Positions 7,880-14,830 of a stretch of 16,440 nucleotides of DNA are shown one piece after another (positions within the stretch are counted from its first letter, which is position 1; each line of letters opens with the position of its first letter). This DNA comes from Phycisphaerae bacterium (lineage in GTDB: Bacteria > Planctomycetota > Phycisphaerae > Sedimentisphaerales > Anaerobacaceae). The stretch lies in the NCBI GenBank assembly GCA_030630315.1, contig DAOVNI010000007.1:1-16440 (forward strand). The letters are read 5' to 3'. A program made the translations under genes and the position numbers. Below the pieces are notes generated by a model that saw nothing but the letters and a program-made list of their open reading frames with translations, did no database searches and was not told the origin of the DNA.

Positions 7880-8200
7880 ATGATGCAAGATGAGCCGATT
7901 ATGATGATTGATGTTGAAGGCGAAAATGCGAAATATTATTACCACTACGATGCCTTAGGCAGTGTTGTTGCTCTAAGTAATGCTGCCGGCAACGTGGTCG
8001 AGAGCTATTCTTACGATGTATTCGGCCAGCCGACAATATATGATGCGGATGGCACCGAAATTTCACAAAGTGAGATTAACAATCCGTATATGTTCACCGG
8101 CAGAAGATTTGACACCGAGACCGGCCTGTATTATTATCGCTTCAGATATTATGTGCCGGGAATTGGCCGATTTTTGCAGACCGACCCGATTGACTATTGA
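7880..8200 (+). pseudogene. RHS repeat-associated core domain fragment
   Basis: 106 residues containing the conserved end of an RHS core: YHYDALGSVVAL near the N-terminus, ESYSYDVFGQP, and then FTGRRFDTETGLYYYRFRYY with GRFLQTDPI. Full RHS/YD-repeat proteins are large shells, often more than 1000 residues, that enclose a C-terminal toxin. Here there is no YD-repeat shell: the ATG at 7880 is directly preceded by an in-frame TGA, and the frame stops at DPIDY, where a normal core continues with a Gly-Tyr and NxYxYxxNNP motif before the variable tip. I read it as an orphan core fragment, not a working gene, although a 106-residue protein could be expressed. Confidence 0.75.
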
Positions 8201-8233
8201 ATATTGTTCCTGGGGACAGCCAATAGTCAATCG

Positions 8234-8252
8234 TCAATGGTAAATAGAAAAT
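8234..8252 (-). repeat. 19-bp inverted repeat, right copy
   Basis: Inverted partner of 7794-7812 with one mismatch. Together they bracket the RHS fragment. Confidence 0.5.
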
Positions 8253-8272
8253 TATCAAGGTGTCGATTGGAA

Positions 8273-9313
8273 ATGACATCGCGGGAACGTGTTTTAGCGG
8301 CATTTGAACACGAGGAGCCCGACCGTGTGCCGTGCTGGTGCGGGGCATCGGTCGAATTCTGGGAAAAAGCCAGGCGCCGGCTGCAGCTCGATGACGAGGG
8401 ACTGCGTGTGCGGTTCGGCGACGACTTCCGGCGGGTCTTCGCTGAATATGCCGGGCCGGAGTTTCCGCTGTCCGAAGGTGCTACTTCTCGAACGGTATTC
8501 GGCGTGGAGCGCCAAGGCCTGGGCTACGGTCAGCCGATGAACCATCCGCTGGCAAGTGCCACCCTCCTGGAGGTGCACGATTATGCCTGGCCCGACCCGG
8601 AATGGATGGACGTCTCGAAAATAAGAGCAGAGACCCGGGTGTACAAAGGAGAATACGCCATCCTCGGCGGTGACTGGTCGCCGTTCTGGCACGACGCCAT
8701 CGACCTGCTCGGTATGGAAAACCTGTATATAAAAATGTATGCCGAGCCGGAACTCGTTGATGCGGTGATGCAGCACTTAGTTGATTTTTACGCTGATGTC
8801 AACCGGCGAATATTCGATGCCGGCGCCGATTCGATAGATATATTTTTTATCGGCAACGATTTAGGAAGTCAGACAGGGCCTCTGCTGGGTCCGGCCCTTT
8901 TTGCGCGATTTATCCTGCCGCACTTGAAAAGACTAATCGACCTCGGTCATTCTTATGGTTTGAAAGTTCAGCTTCACTGCTGCTGCGGCTTTGCCCCGCT
9001 GATTCCGCTGCTGATTGAGGCCGGTCTCGATGGTCTGCACGCCGTCCAGCCGAATTGCCGGGGAATAGACCCGCGGATACTCAAGGCCGAATTCGGCGAC
9101 AAAATCCTCTTTAACGGCGCCATCGACTCCCACCATGTACTCATCGACGGCACTGCTGAAATCGTTCGTGAAAAGACACGTGAGGTTCTCGATATTATGA
9201 TGCCCGGCGGCGGCTATGTGGCCGGCGCCAGCCACGACACAATTCTCGAAGAAACCCCCGTTAAAAACGTGCTCGCAATGTTCGACACCATTCGGGAATA
9301 CGGAAACTATTGA
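8273..9313 (+). CDS. URO-D superfamily protein (MtaA/CmuA-like), A
   Basis: 346 residues from the ATG at 8273; the frame is open further up to a TTG at 8204, but MTSRERVLAAFEHEEPDRVP aligns with the starts of the other family members. A URO-D type barrel is indicated by the N-terminal RxRVLxAxxHxxPDRVP block, AILGGDWSPFWHDA, DIFFIGNDLGSQTGPL, HSYGLKVQLHCCCGF and a GGGYVAGASHD end. H235-x-C237 matches the H-x-C zinc motif of the methylcobamide:thiol methyltransferase branch; the RQAGRY motif of true HemE is absent. Family known: methyl transfer between a corrinoid and a thiol, or decarboxylation; substrate here unknown. It is convergent with, and strongly similar to, the URO-D gene at 9707-10777. 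Confidence 0.85.
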   Translation: MTSRERVLAAFEHEEPDRVPCWCGASVEFWEKARRRLQLDDEGLRVRFGDDFRRVFAEYAGPEFPLSEGATSRTVFGVERQGLGYGQPMNHPLASATLLEVHDYAWPDPEWMDVSKIRAETRVYKGEYAILGGDWSPFWHDAIDLLGMENLYIKMYAEPELVDAVMQHLVDFYADVNRRIFDAGADSIDIFFIGNDLGSQTGPLLGPALFARFILPHLKRLIDLGHSYGLKVQLHCCCGFAPLIPLLIEAGLDGLHAVQPNCRGIDPRILKAEFGDKILFNGAIDSHHVLIDGTAEIVREKTREVLDIMMPGGGYVAGASHDTILEETPVKNVLAMFDTIREYGNY

Positions 9314-9339
9314 TGATTTTCTACTGACTATACCAGATA

Positions 9340-9663
9340 TCAATCGCAATGGAATAGCTCCTCCATATCAGCCCACCATTGGCCTTCGGTGCTGGTTTCG
9401 AGCGGCTGCTGGCAGGGCTTACAAACGTCCCACCACTTCTGAGTGGTCGGGTCAGCCGCCATCTTTGCCATATCCGCCTCAAAATCTTCACCTACGTATT
9501 CAAAATAACTGAAGAGGTAACCATCTTTGTGATAAATTGAGTAATTACGGATGTTGCACTTTTGAATCATATCCAGCACCTCTGGCCAGATATTACTGTG
9601 GTATGCTTTGTACTCCTCTATCTTATCTGGCTTGACCCGAATCACCTGACCATACCTTTGCAT
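9340..9663 (-). CDS. rhaM: L-rhamnose mutarotase
   Basis: 107 residues, the normal size for RhaM (PF05336). AAGGAGG stands 8 bases before the ATG on the minus strand. Y18 and H22 in the EEYKAYHSNIW block correspond to the catalytic Tyr and His of E. coli RhaM, and the Trp pairs W77-W78 and W96-W97 fit the sugar-binding pocket. It interconverts alpha and beta anomers of L-rhamnose and can act on similar 6-deoxy sugars such as L-fucose. Last gene of the minus-strand operon, 43 bp after a URO-D gene, which links that operon to deoxysugar metabolism. Confidence 0.93.
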   Translation of the reverse strand: MQRYGQVIRVKPDKIEEYKAYHSNIWPEVLDMIQKCNIRNYSIYHKDGYLFSYFEYVGEDFEADMAKMAADPTTQKWWDVCKPCQQPLETSTEGQWWADMEELFHCD

Positions 9664-9706
9664 AGTGATTGCCTCCTTTTTACTTTAATTTAAACGTCGG
9701 GACACA

Positions 9707-10777
9707 TCAATTGTACCCCCCAAACTCGCGAACAGTGTCAAACATAGCGATGACATTTTCAACGGACGTCTCCGGGAGAAGGTAATCATGGCTAGCTGAG
9801 GCGATATAACCACCACCAGGTTTCATGATTTTGAGAATCTTGTGTGTCTCAGCCCTCACCAAATCAGGTGTGCCTTCGATGAGCTTCTGTGTATCAATGC
9901 AACCAATCAGCACAATCTTATCGCCAAAGTCGGTCTTGAGCCTGGCTGGTTCCATGCCGCGACAGAATGGTTGCAGTGCCTGCAGCCCATCCAGCCCGAC
10001 CTCGATCATCGCGGGTATAAGGGGAGCGAAACCACCACAGCAGTGCAGCACAACTTTCAAACCGTAGTCGTGGCCCAGGTCAATCAGGCGCTTGAGGTGC
10101 GGCAGAATAAACCGCCTGAACAATTCCTCCCCCAACAATGGCCCGTTCCGAGCGCCGAAGTCGTTACCGATAAAAAAGATGTCTATTACGTCTCCGGCTG
10201 CGTCGAAAATACGTTGGCTCACACCGGCGTAGTAATCAACAAAGTGCTTCATGAGCGCATCAACAAACTCGGGATCGTCAAACATCTTGTAATAGAGATT
10301 TTCCATGGTCAGAAAGTCAATGGCGTCATGCCAGAATGGGGACCAATCGCCGCCGAGAATCGCATACTGCCCGTCGTACTGCAGTGCTTCGGTCCTGATG
10401 TGGGAGACATCCATCCACTCAGGATTCGGCCAGGGGTACTCGTGTACCTCCGCGAGCGTGGCGTTGACGAAGGGACGATTCAAAGGCACTCCGTAGCCAT
10501 AGCCGTGACGTTCCACACCAAAAGGAGTCCGATAGGTCGCACCTGGTTGCAGGTTAAAAAACGGGCCAGCGTGCTCCGGGCCAGCATATTTGGCAAAGAC
10601 GCGACGGAAATCATCCCCCAGGTGGACAGACAGGCTTTCGTCATCGTCTAGTCCCAAGTGGTGTCTTGCCAGCTCCCGAAATTCGGACGAAGCACCGAGC
10701 CAAGCTGGCACACGGTCACCTTCAACATGCTCGAACGCGGCCAAAACCCGCTCTTTAGAATTCATCTGTCTGGACAT
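9707..10777 (-). CDS. URO-D superfamily protein (MtaA/CmuA-like), B
   Basis: 356 residues. I chose the ATG at 10775-10777 because GGAGAGGAG lies just before it; the frame extends further up into the preceding gene. The protein is collinear and clearly similar to the one at 8273-9313: NSKERVLAAFEH, FGDDFRRVF-type segment, AILGGDWSPFWHDAIDF, FFIGNDFG and LHCCGGFAPLIP. H245-x-C247 keeps the putative zinc motif, and the C-terminus has KPGGGYIASASHD. The function is probably the same reaction as its paralog. It starts 13 bp after the stop of the upstream URO-D gene and is followed by rhaM 43 bp later, so it is almost certainly in one transcript with both. Confidence 0.87.
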   Translation of the reverse strand: MSRQMNSKERVLAAFEHVEGDRVPAWLGASSEFRELARHHLGLDDDESLSVHLGDDFRRVFAKYAGPEHAGPFFNLQPGATYRTPFGVERHGYGYGVPLNRPFVNATLAEVHEYPWPNPEWMDVSHIRTEALQYDGQYAILGGDWSPFWHDAIDFLTMENLYYKMFDDPEFVDALMKHFVDYYAGVSQRIFDAAGDVIDIFFIGNDFGARNGPLLGEELFRRFILPHLKRLIDLGHDYGLKVVLHCCGGFAPLIPAMIEVGLDGLQALQPFCRGMEPARLKTDFGDKIVLIGCIDTQKLIEGTPDLVRAETHKILKIMKPGGGYIASASHDYLLPETSVENVIAMFDTVREFGGYN

Positions 10778-10790
10778 ACTCCTCTCCTTA

Positions 10791-11873
10791 TCATTCACGC
10801 CCCAAAGACCCATAGCGACCATACTTGTGTACGGCCTGGGTCATTGTCACAAAGTTCTCCGGCGGAATGCCATCCATGATACTGGTAGAAGAACTAAGCA
10901 CATAGCCTCCCCCAGGTGCCATCTTGATACAGTATTCTTTCACTTTCTCCTCAATCTCGTCCCCGCTACCATACGCCAAGAGCACCGTGGGAATATTGCC
11001 TATCAGCGCCAACTTGCCTACCCATTGCCTCTTGAGTTCAAAAATATCATTGGATTCAGGTTCATTTGGGTGAACTATGTTAATTCCTATGCCATATAGA
11101 ATTGGCAGAACCTTTTCCATCTTCCCATCGGTGTGCATAAGTACCAGTTTGCCATGTTCTTTAGCGGGAGCAATCAGTCGCTTCATGCGATGGGGAAAGA
11201 TTTCATTAAACATAGTAGGATTGATCATGAGTCCGTCATTGTGCGCGATGTCGTCGTTGACCATAACAAAAGCCAGATCGTCAGCAAAACGGTCGCACAC
11301 CGCGCACATCACCTTTTCCTGCCGCTCCAAGAGTATATCCATCAGTTTTTCGATAAAAGGCCGGTCGTCGTAGAACATATATAAAGAATCGGTAACGCCT
11401 ATCGCCAACATGGCACTGTCGAAGAAAGAGGTGAAATTGGCAACGATACCCACGCCGGTCCCCCGCGCGGTGCGTAGATAGCGTTCTATGTACCTGAGTT
11501 GATCGTCCAGCGACGGCGGAGGCTCCAGATTATCCAGGTCGGCCCACGTCTTCACCGAACCCCCAACATAGTGCTCCGTGCCATCGGAGGCGGACTCAAA
11601 GAGGTTGTTGGGTCGCCAGTTAAAGTTGCAGAGCACCGCGTCCTGACCCAGCCGTTGGGAAAATTCCACGTCATCCTCTGGTGTGATAGACTGCCCACCT
11701 TCGCTGGCATCCAAGATTTCATAATCGAGTTCGCGCTCCAGGACATACTCATACACCGCTCTGCTAGTAACCCACAACTCCATATGCGGTAACCTATCGG
11801 CCTCTTGATGATGCAGCACCTTAAGCAAGCGGTTGACATCAGATTTGTTGTAGTCTGAACTATCTCCTTCCAT
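10791..11873 (-). CDS. URO-D superfamily protein with altered zinc motif, C
   Basis: 360 residues; AGGGGGA precedes the ATG on the minus strand. Family features: LLKVLHHQEADRLPHMELW at the N-terminus, FTSFFD in the middle, DDIAHNDGLMINP, and APGGGYVLSSSTSI near the end. The motif that is H-x-C in the paralogs reads H247-T-D249 here, so the Cys ligand is replaced by Asp; this protein may bind zinc differently, decarboxylate, or act on another substrate. It lies between two other URO-D genes. Its start overlaps the end of a truncated rhaM-like frame by 14 bases, which may be a result of the deletion that removed most of that gene. Confidence 0.83.
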   Translation of the reverse strand: MEGDSSDYNKSDVNRLLKVLHHQEADRLPHMELWVTSRAVYEYVLERELDYEILDASEGGQSITPEDDVEFSQRLGQDAVLCNFNWRPNNLFESASDGTEHYVGGSVKTWADLDNLEPPPSLDDQLRYIERYLRTARGTGVGIVANFTSFFDSAMLAIGVTDSLYMFYDDRPFIEKLMDILLERQEKVMCAVCDRFADDLAFVMVNDDIAHNDGLMINPTMFNEIFPHRMKRLIAPAKEHGKLVLMHTDGKMEKVLPILYGIGINIVHPNEPESNDIFELKRQWVGKLALIGNIPTVLLAYGSGDEIEEKVKEYCIKMAPGGGYVLSSSTSIMDGIPPENFVTMTQAVHKYGRYGSLGRE

Positions 11874-11976
11874 AACGATTCCCCCTATTAAACATAGCGA
11901 TTGGAAAAGGGATCATGTCCACATTACACACAAGCTTTTCAGGTCTTACTTCAATTACTGAACCATATCGTTTCAT
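11860..11976 (-). pseudogene. Truncated L-rhamnose mutarotase remnant
   Basis: A 38-codon frame on the minus strand, preceded by TTGGAGGAATATT as a good ribosome-binding site. It starts MKRYGSVIEVRPEKL, which closely matches the start of the intact RhaM in this window (MQRYGQVIRVKPDKI) and of RhaM proteins generally. After about 15 residues the similarity ends (VCNVDMIPF...), well before the catalytic Tyr and His. It follows a URO-D gene by 24 bp, the same order as URO-D then rhaM at 9707-9340. Could still be translated and couple translation into the next gene. Confidence 0.75.
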
Positions 11977-12000
11977 AATATTCCTCCAAACGAATTGCTG

Positions 12001-13203
12001 TTAAATTTGCTCATCAAATTCGCCCAGTTCGAGGGGATATTGCCCATGTTCTCTCACTAACCGGACAATATAATCGTATGTGTGTCCCGAGATAGCGGAA
12101 GTAACTGAATGGTCTGAGGCAAATATATATCCGCCGCCTTTAGCCGCGTTTAGTTTGCGCAGTACCTCCCTGCGAATCAGCTCTTTGTTACCGGTCTCCC
12201 ATATTTGAATATTGCTGTTTCCAAAAAAGGCAATCTTATGCCCAAACTTCTTTCTTAACTCGATGACGTCCATATCCGCCTTGGCTTCGAGTGGATTGCA
12301 GGCGTCGATGCCTATTTCGATGAAATCCTTAAAAATCTCGTTGACATTTCCGCACCCGTGGTAAATTACATCCAAATCGTTCCGGTGACAGTGGTCAGCG
12401 ATGGCTTTTACCCAGGGCTTGAAATATTCCCTCCAATAGTCGGGCGAAAAGAACATACCTTTCTTGTACGCAACATCTCCCCAGATGACGAAGCCATCGA
12501 GCAGGCCATTGGCTGCTTGAATCTCGGCTTTCGCGCAGTCCAAATAAAATTGTCCGATTCGATTAATCACCTTTCCGATACGCTGCGGATACATTCCCAT
12601 CCAGAGGAGGGTATTCTCCTGGCCAATCAGGCGGGTCAGGCATTCAGAGCATTCTGTAATGCTGCCATAAACGGGAAAGTCCGGGCGTAATTTTTTCACG
12701 GTCTCAATCCAGGGAGGAGAATTGCGTTCAAAGCCGTCTCCAACGCCGGCGATTTGGTTGTCGCCGGCTTCAAAATAACGCCTTTTGTCATAAGGGTCGT
12801 CAAATTCAAACGACTCCAGTTTTTCGATGCTGTCCGTGTCCCAACCGACCTGTTCGGGCATAGGAAAATCAAACTTCTTGCGGATTACCGTTTCGTAACC
12901 TGTTTTTATAACCACTTCCCGGTCGTCTTCCTTTAATGTTTCAAATGACTTGATATGTGGGTCCATATTGGTAACCGTAACAATCAAATCAAGGTCGTAG
13001 TAGTAATAAGGATTAGCGTCGTCCGGCAAGCCGCAGCGACTCGCGTCGCTAGACGCGGCTGCAGGCAAGGCGAGCTCTTTTTTCCATCGCTCAATAAAAC
13101 TACCCCAGAAAAAATCGCTTATTGGGACGCGGTCTGCTTCCCTGTGCGTCAGGGTCTTGCTTATCCTTTCGAGTTTTTTCAGACAGTTAGGAGTTCGTTC
13201 CAT
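12001..13203 (-). CDS. URO-D superfamily protein with in-frame palindromic insertion, D
   Basis: 400 residues, longer than its neighbours. Recognisable by LERISKTLTHREADRVPISD at the N-terminus, PVYGSITECSECLTRL, a WGDVAYKKGMFFSP segment, VIYHGCGNVNE and KGGGYIFASDHSVTS. H282-x-C284 fits the H-x-C zinc motif; the middle segment GDVAYKKG is typical of the family's substrate loop. Residues 48-60 (AAASSDASRCGLP) are encoded by a small palindromic insertion; without it the sequence reads smoothly ELALPDDANPYYYYD. First gene of the minus-strand operon; the ribosome-binding site is weak. No promoter that I would trust is visible in the repeat-rich DNA upstream. Probable methyltransferase-type enzyme, substrate unknown. 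Confidence 0.85.
   Translation of the reverse strand: MERTPNCLKKLERISKTLTHREADRVPISDFFWGSFIERWKKELALPAAASSDASRCGLPDDANPYYYYDLDLIVTVTNMDPHIKSFETLKEDDREVVIKTGYETVIRKKFDFPMPEQVGWDTDSIEKLESFEFDDPYDKRRYFEAGDNQIAGVGDGFERNSPPWIETVKKLRPDFPVYGSITECSECLTRLIGQENTLLWMGMYPQRIGKVINRIGQFYLDCAKAEIQAANGLLDGFVIWGDVAYKKGMFFSPDYWREYFKPWVKAIADHCHRNDLDVIYHGCGNVNEIFKDFIEIGIDACNPLEAKADMDVIELRKKFGHKIAFFGNSNIQIWETGNKELIRREVLRKLNAAKGGGYIFASDHSVTSAISGHTYDYIVRLVREHGQYPLELGEFDEQI
13031..13063. mobile_element. 33-bp palindromic insertion with 6-bp target duplication
   Basis: GGCAAG occurs directly before (13025-13030) and directly after (13064-13069) a 33-bp segment. The segment folds as a nested hairpin: outer arms CCGC (13031-13034) and GCGG (13055-13058), inner arms AGCGAC (13035-13040) and GTCGCT (13045-13050) around a TCGC loop. 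Insert plus one repeat is 39 bp, which adds 13 residues to the URO-D protein without breaking it. Confidence 0.75.
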
Positions 13204-13305
13204 AAACTGACATTTCCCTATTTAAACGGTTACAGAATATAATTTTTTCCTTAGATATCCTACAGCAAAAAGGTGGAGAGCAGCATTTTTTTTGCCTTTG
13301 AAATT

Positions 13306-13413
13306 GGCTTTGTTTGGCTTTGTATTGGGTTTGTTTTGGGTTTGTTTTGGGTTTGTATTGGCTTTGTATTGGCTTTGTATTGGCTTTGATTGGCTTTGTA
13401 TTGGGTTTGTTTT
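13306..13413. repeat. 11-bp tandem array (GGCTTTGTATT units)
   Basis: Ten units in a row, eight of 11 bp and two of 10 bp. There are two alternating types, GGCTTTGTATT and GGGTTTGTTTT. Degenerate units lie on the left (13294-13305) and one isolated unit at 13493. Confidence 0.9.
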
Positions 13414-13685
13414 CACCAAGTGTCCAATCGCTTATATTTTCATAATCCTTTGTTATACTTGAGTTTACGTTCATTTGAGTATCCAGCAAATTGGCTTTGT
13501 TTTGCATAAAAGGGCTGATTTGTAAAGAATCCTCTACAGTTGTAGAGGGCCAATTAGTCGTTAGTCGATAGTATTTAGTATATAGCCGGTTGAGGCCGGG
13601 ACGGCCGGCATTATTTATTGACCACAGATTACAGATTGAAATTTTCATAACTTTGCCTATCTTGCCAAATGCTGGTTTTTGACGT

Positions 13686-13742
13686 GTATCTGCTGATACG
13701 AGGACGTGCGGTTCTCCGCTAAATACCTGCCATCTCTATGGC
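13686..13742. ncRNA. Three consecutive small hairpins, candidate structured RNA or repeat end
   Basis: GTATC-TGCT-GATAC (13686-13699), GCGG-TTCT-CCGC (13708-13719) and GCCAT-CTCT-ATGGC (13729-13742). All have four-base loops and they are spaced 8 and 9 bases apart. I do not recognise an RNA family. Strand not determined; on the minus strand it would lie about 480 bp upstream of the URO-D operon. Confidence 0.35.
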
Positions 13743-13893
13743 GATTTGTATTTTAACAGAAATTCAAAGAAAAGTCAAGAAAAAAGGGCAAAAAAATTAG
13801 CCACAGAGAAGGTAGAGACAGTTTTGAATTTTTAGTTCTTAGTTTTGAGTTGCGGAGTCCGCCGTTGGCGGATGGCTGATTTTATTTTTGTTT

Positions 13894-13935
13894 AACTTGT
13901 ATCGGTAATGGAAACTCTGGAGAGAATCCGAAGCG
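13894..13935 (+). repeat. 42-bp direct repeat, left copy (flanks PIN module)
   Basis: Starts AACTTGTATCGG and ends AATCCGAAGCG; identical to 14831-14872 except for one base. The PIN toxin-antitoxin pair lies between the two copies. Confidence 0.9.
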
Positions 13936-13973
13936 AAAACACAACAACAATTTGAAATAATGTCGGATTTTGT

Positions 13974-14001
13974 TTGACAGTATCTATTGCTGTATTATAT
14001 A
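13974..14001 (+). promoter_or_regulatory. Near-consensus sigma70-type promoter of the PIN module
   Basis: TTGACA at 13974-13979, a 16-bp spacer and TATATA at 13996-14001. The expected transcription start is within a few bases of the ATG at 14010, so the mRNA would be leaderless or nearly so; no Shine-Dalgarno sequence is present there. Confidence 0.65.
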
Positions 14002-14009
14002 CTTATGGT

Positions 14010-14489
14010 ATGACTTCTATTTCAAAGTCCAAATTGACCCGGGTTTATGCTGATACATCCGTTTTTGGAGGAATGTTTGATGAGGAGTTTGAAACAGCCA
14101 GTAAAGTGCTTTTTGAGGGTATAAAAAAAGGATCATTCAAGCTGATTACCTCTGAACTGGTGCGTGAAGAGATACAAGTTGGACCCCAAAAAGTCCTCGA
14201 TATTTTTGAAGAATTTCTTGTCATTGCAGAAATTGCCGAGATTACCGATAGCGTCCTGCAATTACAACAATCGTACGTTCAGGCAGGCATAGTTTCGGAA
14301 AAATACGCTACAGATGCTATGCACGTAGCGTTGGCAACCGTTTCAAATGCCGACCTGATAGTAAGCTGGAATTTCAAACATATAGTGAATTTCCAGAAGA
14401 TACCGTTATATAACGCCGTTAATACCTTAAAGAGGTTTGAAAAAATCGCGATATATTCGCCATTAGAGGTGATAGAATATGAAGACTAA
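14010..14489 (+). CDS. PIN-domain ribonuclease, probable toxin
   Basis: 159 residues from the ATG at 14010; a longer frame from the TTG at 13974 would start inside the promoter. The N-terminal VYADTSVFGG strand carries D15, and E49 (SELVREE), D102 (ATDAMHVA) and D115 (ADLIVSWNFKH) complete the usual acidic set of a PIN domain, followed by the W-N that often closes the motif. PIN proteins are Mg-dependent RNases; in small two-gene modules they are type II toxins. The next gene overlaps by 11 bases and encodes a short charged protein, as expected for a toxin-antitoxin pair. Expression from a strong, adjacent promoter. The module lies between two 42-bp direct repeats. Confidence 0.85.
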   Translation: MTSISKSKLTRVYADTSVFGGMFDEEFETASKVLFEGIKKGSFKLITSELVREEIQVGPQKVLDIFEEFLVIAEIAEITDSVLQLQQSYVQAGIVSEKYATDAMHVALATVSNADLIVSWNFKHIVNFQKIPLYNAVNTLKRFEKIAIYSPLEVIEYED

Positions 14490-14640
14490 AATTTTTGATT
14501 GTGTTGAAATGAAACGGCGGGGAGCAGAATTAGTACAAAAACAAATTGAAGGAAAGTCACTTGCTCAAAAATTAGAATACTGGCAAAAGGGAACTGACGA
14601 ACTGAAAAAACTTCAAAAGCGAAAAAAGGGCAAAAATTGA
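14479..14640 (+). CDS. Small antitoxin-like protein paired with the PIN toxin
   Basis: 53 residues, starting MKTKIFDCVEMKRRGAELV and ending in a Lys-rich helix. ATG at 14479, inside the last codons of the PIN gene, with AGAGG at 14465-14469 as ribosome-binding site. The C-V-E-M-K-R-R-G-A-E pattern followed by an amphipathic helix (LAQKLEYWQKGTDELKKL) recurs in short proteins next to PIN genes in several phyla, from memory. No DNA-binding fold is evident, so it probably works by binding the toxin; autoregulation not shown. Confidence 0.75.
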   Translation: MKTKIFDCVEMKRRGAELVQKQIEGKSLAQKLEYWQKGTDELKKLQKRKKGKN

Positions 14641-14793
14641 TTGCAGACCTTGACCGCCCTCGTCTTCATAAATTCAAGTTTTTCAGCAATTTCACACATT
14701 ATCCCGACCCAATTGGCACAGGTTTCAAGTGATTAATTCTCTCAAGGATCTCATGGAACAGGGATTTCGATACGAGAAGGACTGTTTAAGTAA

Positions 14794-14816
14794 ACCCGCC
14801 TTACTGTGTGGCGGGT
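14794..14816 (-). terminator. Hairpin, possible terminator for minus-strand transcription
   Basis: Arms ACCCGCC (14794-14800) and GGCGGGT (14810-14816) with a 9-base loop; read on the minus strand it is followed by TTTACTT. A weak U tract, so it may equally be a dispersed repeat. Confidence 0.35.
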
Positions 14817-14830
14817 AAAAAAGAGGAAAC

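Larger units (their letters stand above)
13204..13973. other. Non-coding, repeat-rich region
   Basis: 770 bp without a gene I accept. It holds an 11-bp tandem array (13306-13413), a CCTCTAC/GTAGAGG hairpin (13531-13548), a run of three small hairpins (13686-13742), the inverted repeat TCCGCC/GGCGGA (13858-13872) and one copy of a 42-bp direct repeat. An open frame of 153 codons on the minus strand (13187-13648) covers the array, but its composition (Lys, Gln, Asn, Thr, Pro repeats) comes from the 11-bp period, which is not a multiple of three, so I do not call it a gene. Confidence 0.7.

Noticed and set aside
8204..8272. Longer URO-D start at TTG 8204 or ATG 8237
   Set aside because: The extra residues come from intergenic A/T-rich repeat sequence and have no counterpart in the paralogs.
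9842..10651. 269-codon plus-strand frame opposite a URO-D gene
   Set aside because: Shadow of the minus-strand URO-D gene, which has family motifs and a good ribosome-binding site.
13187..13648. 153-codon minus-strand frame rich in Lys, Gln, Asn, Thr and Pro
   Set aside because: It is a by-product of the 11-bp tandem array: the pattern changes frame every unit, no domain or ribosome-binding site is seen, and it overlaps the URO-D start.
13894..13935. Resemblance of GGAGAG and CCGAAG in the 42-bp repeat to a glycine riboswitch core
   Set aside because: The P3 arm between the two conserved boxes is missing and the GGCAA end is not there; no glycine gene follows.
14641..14830. Protein-like stretch NSLKDLMEQGFRYEKD downstream of the PIN module
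   Set aside because: No start codon, the frame breaks upstream and ends soon after; could be a decayed gene but I cannot name it.
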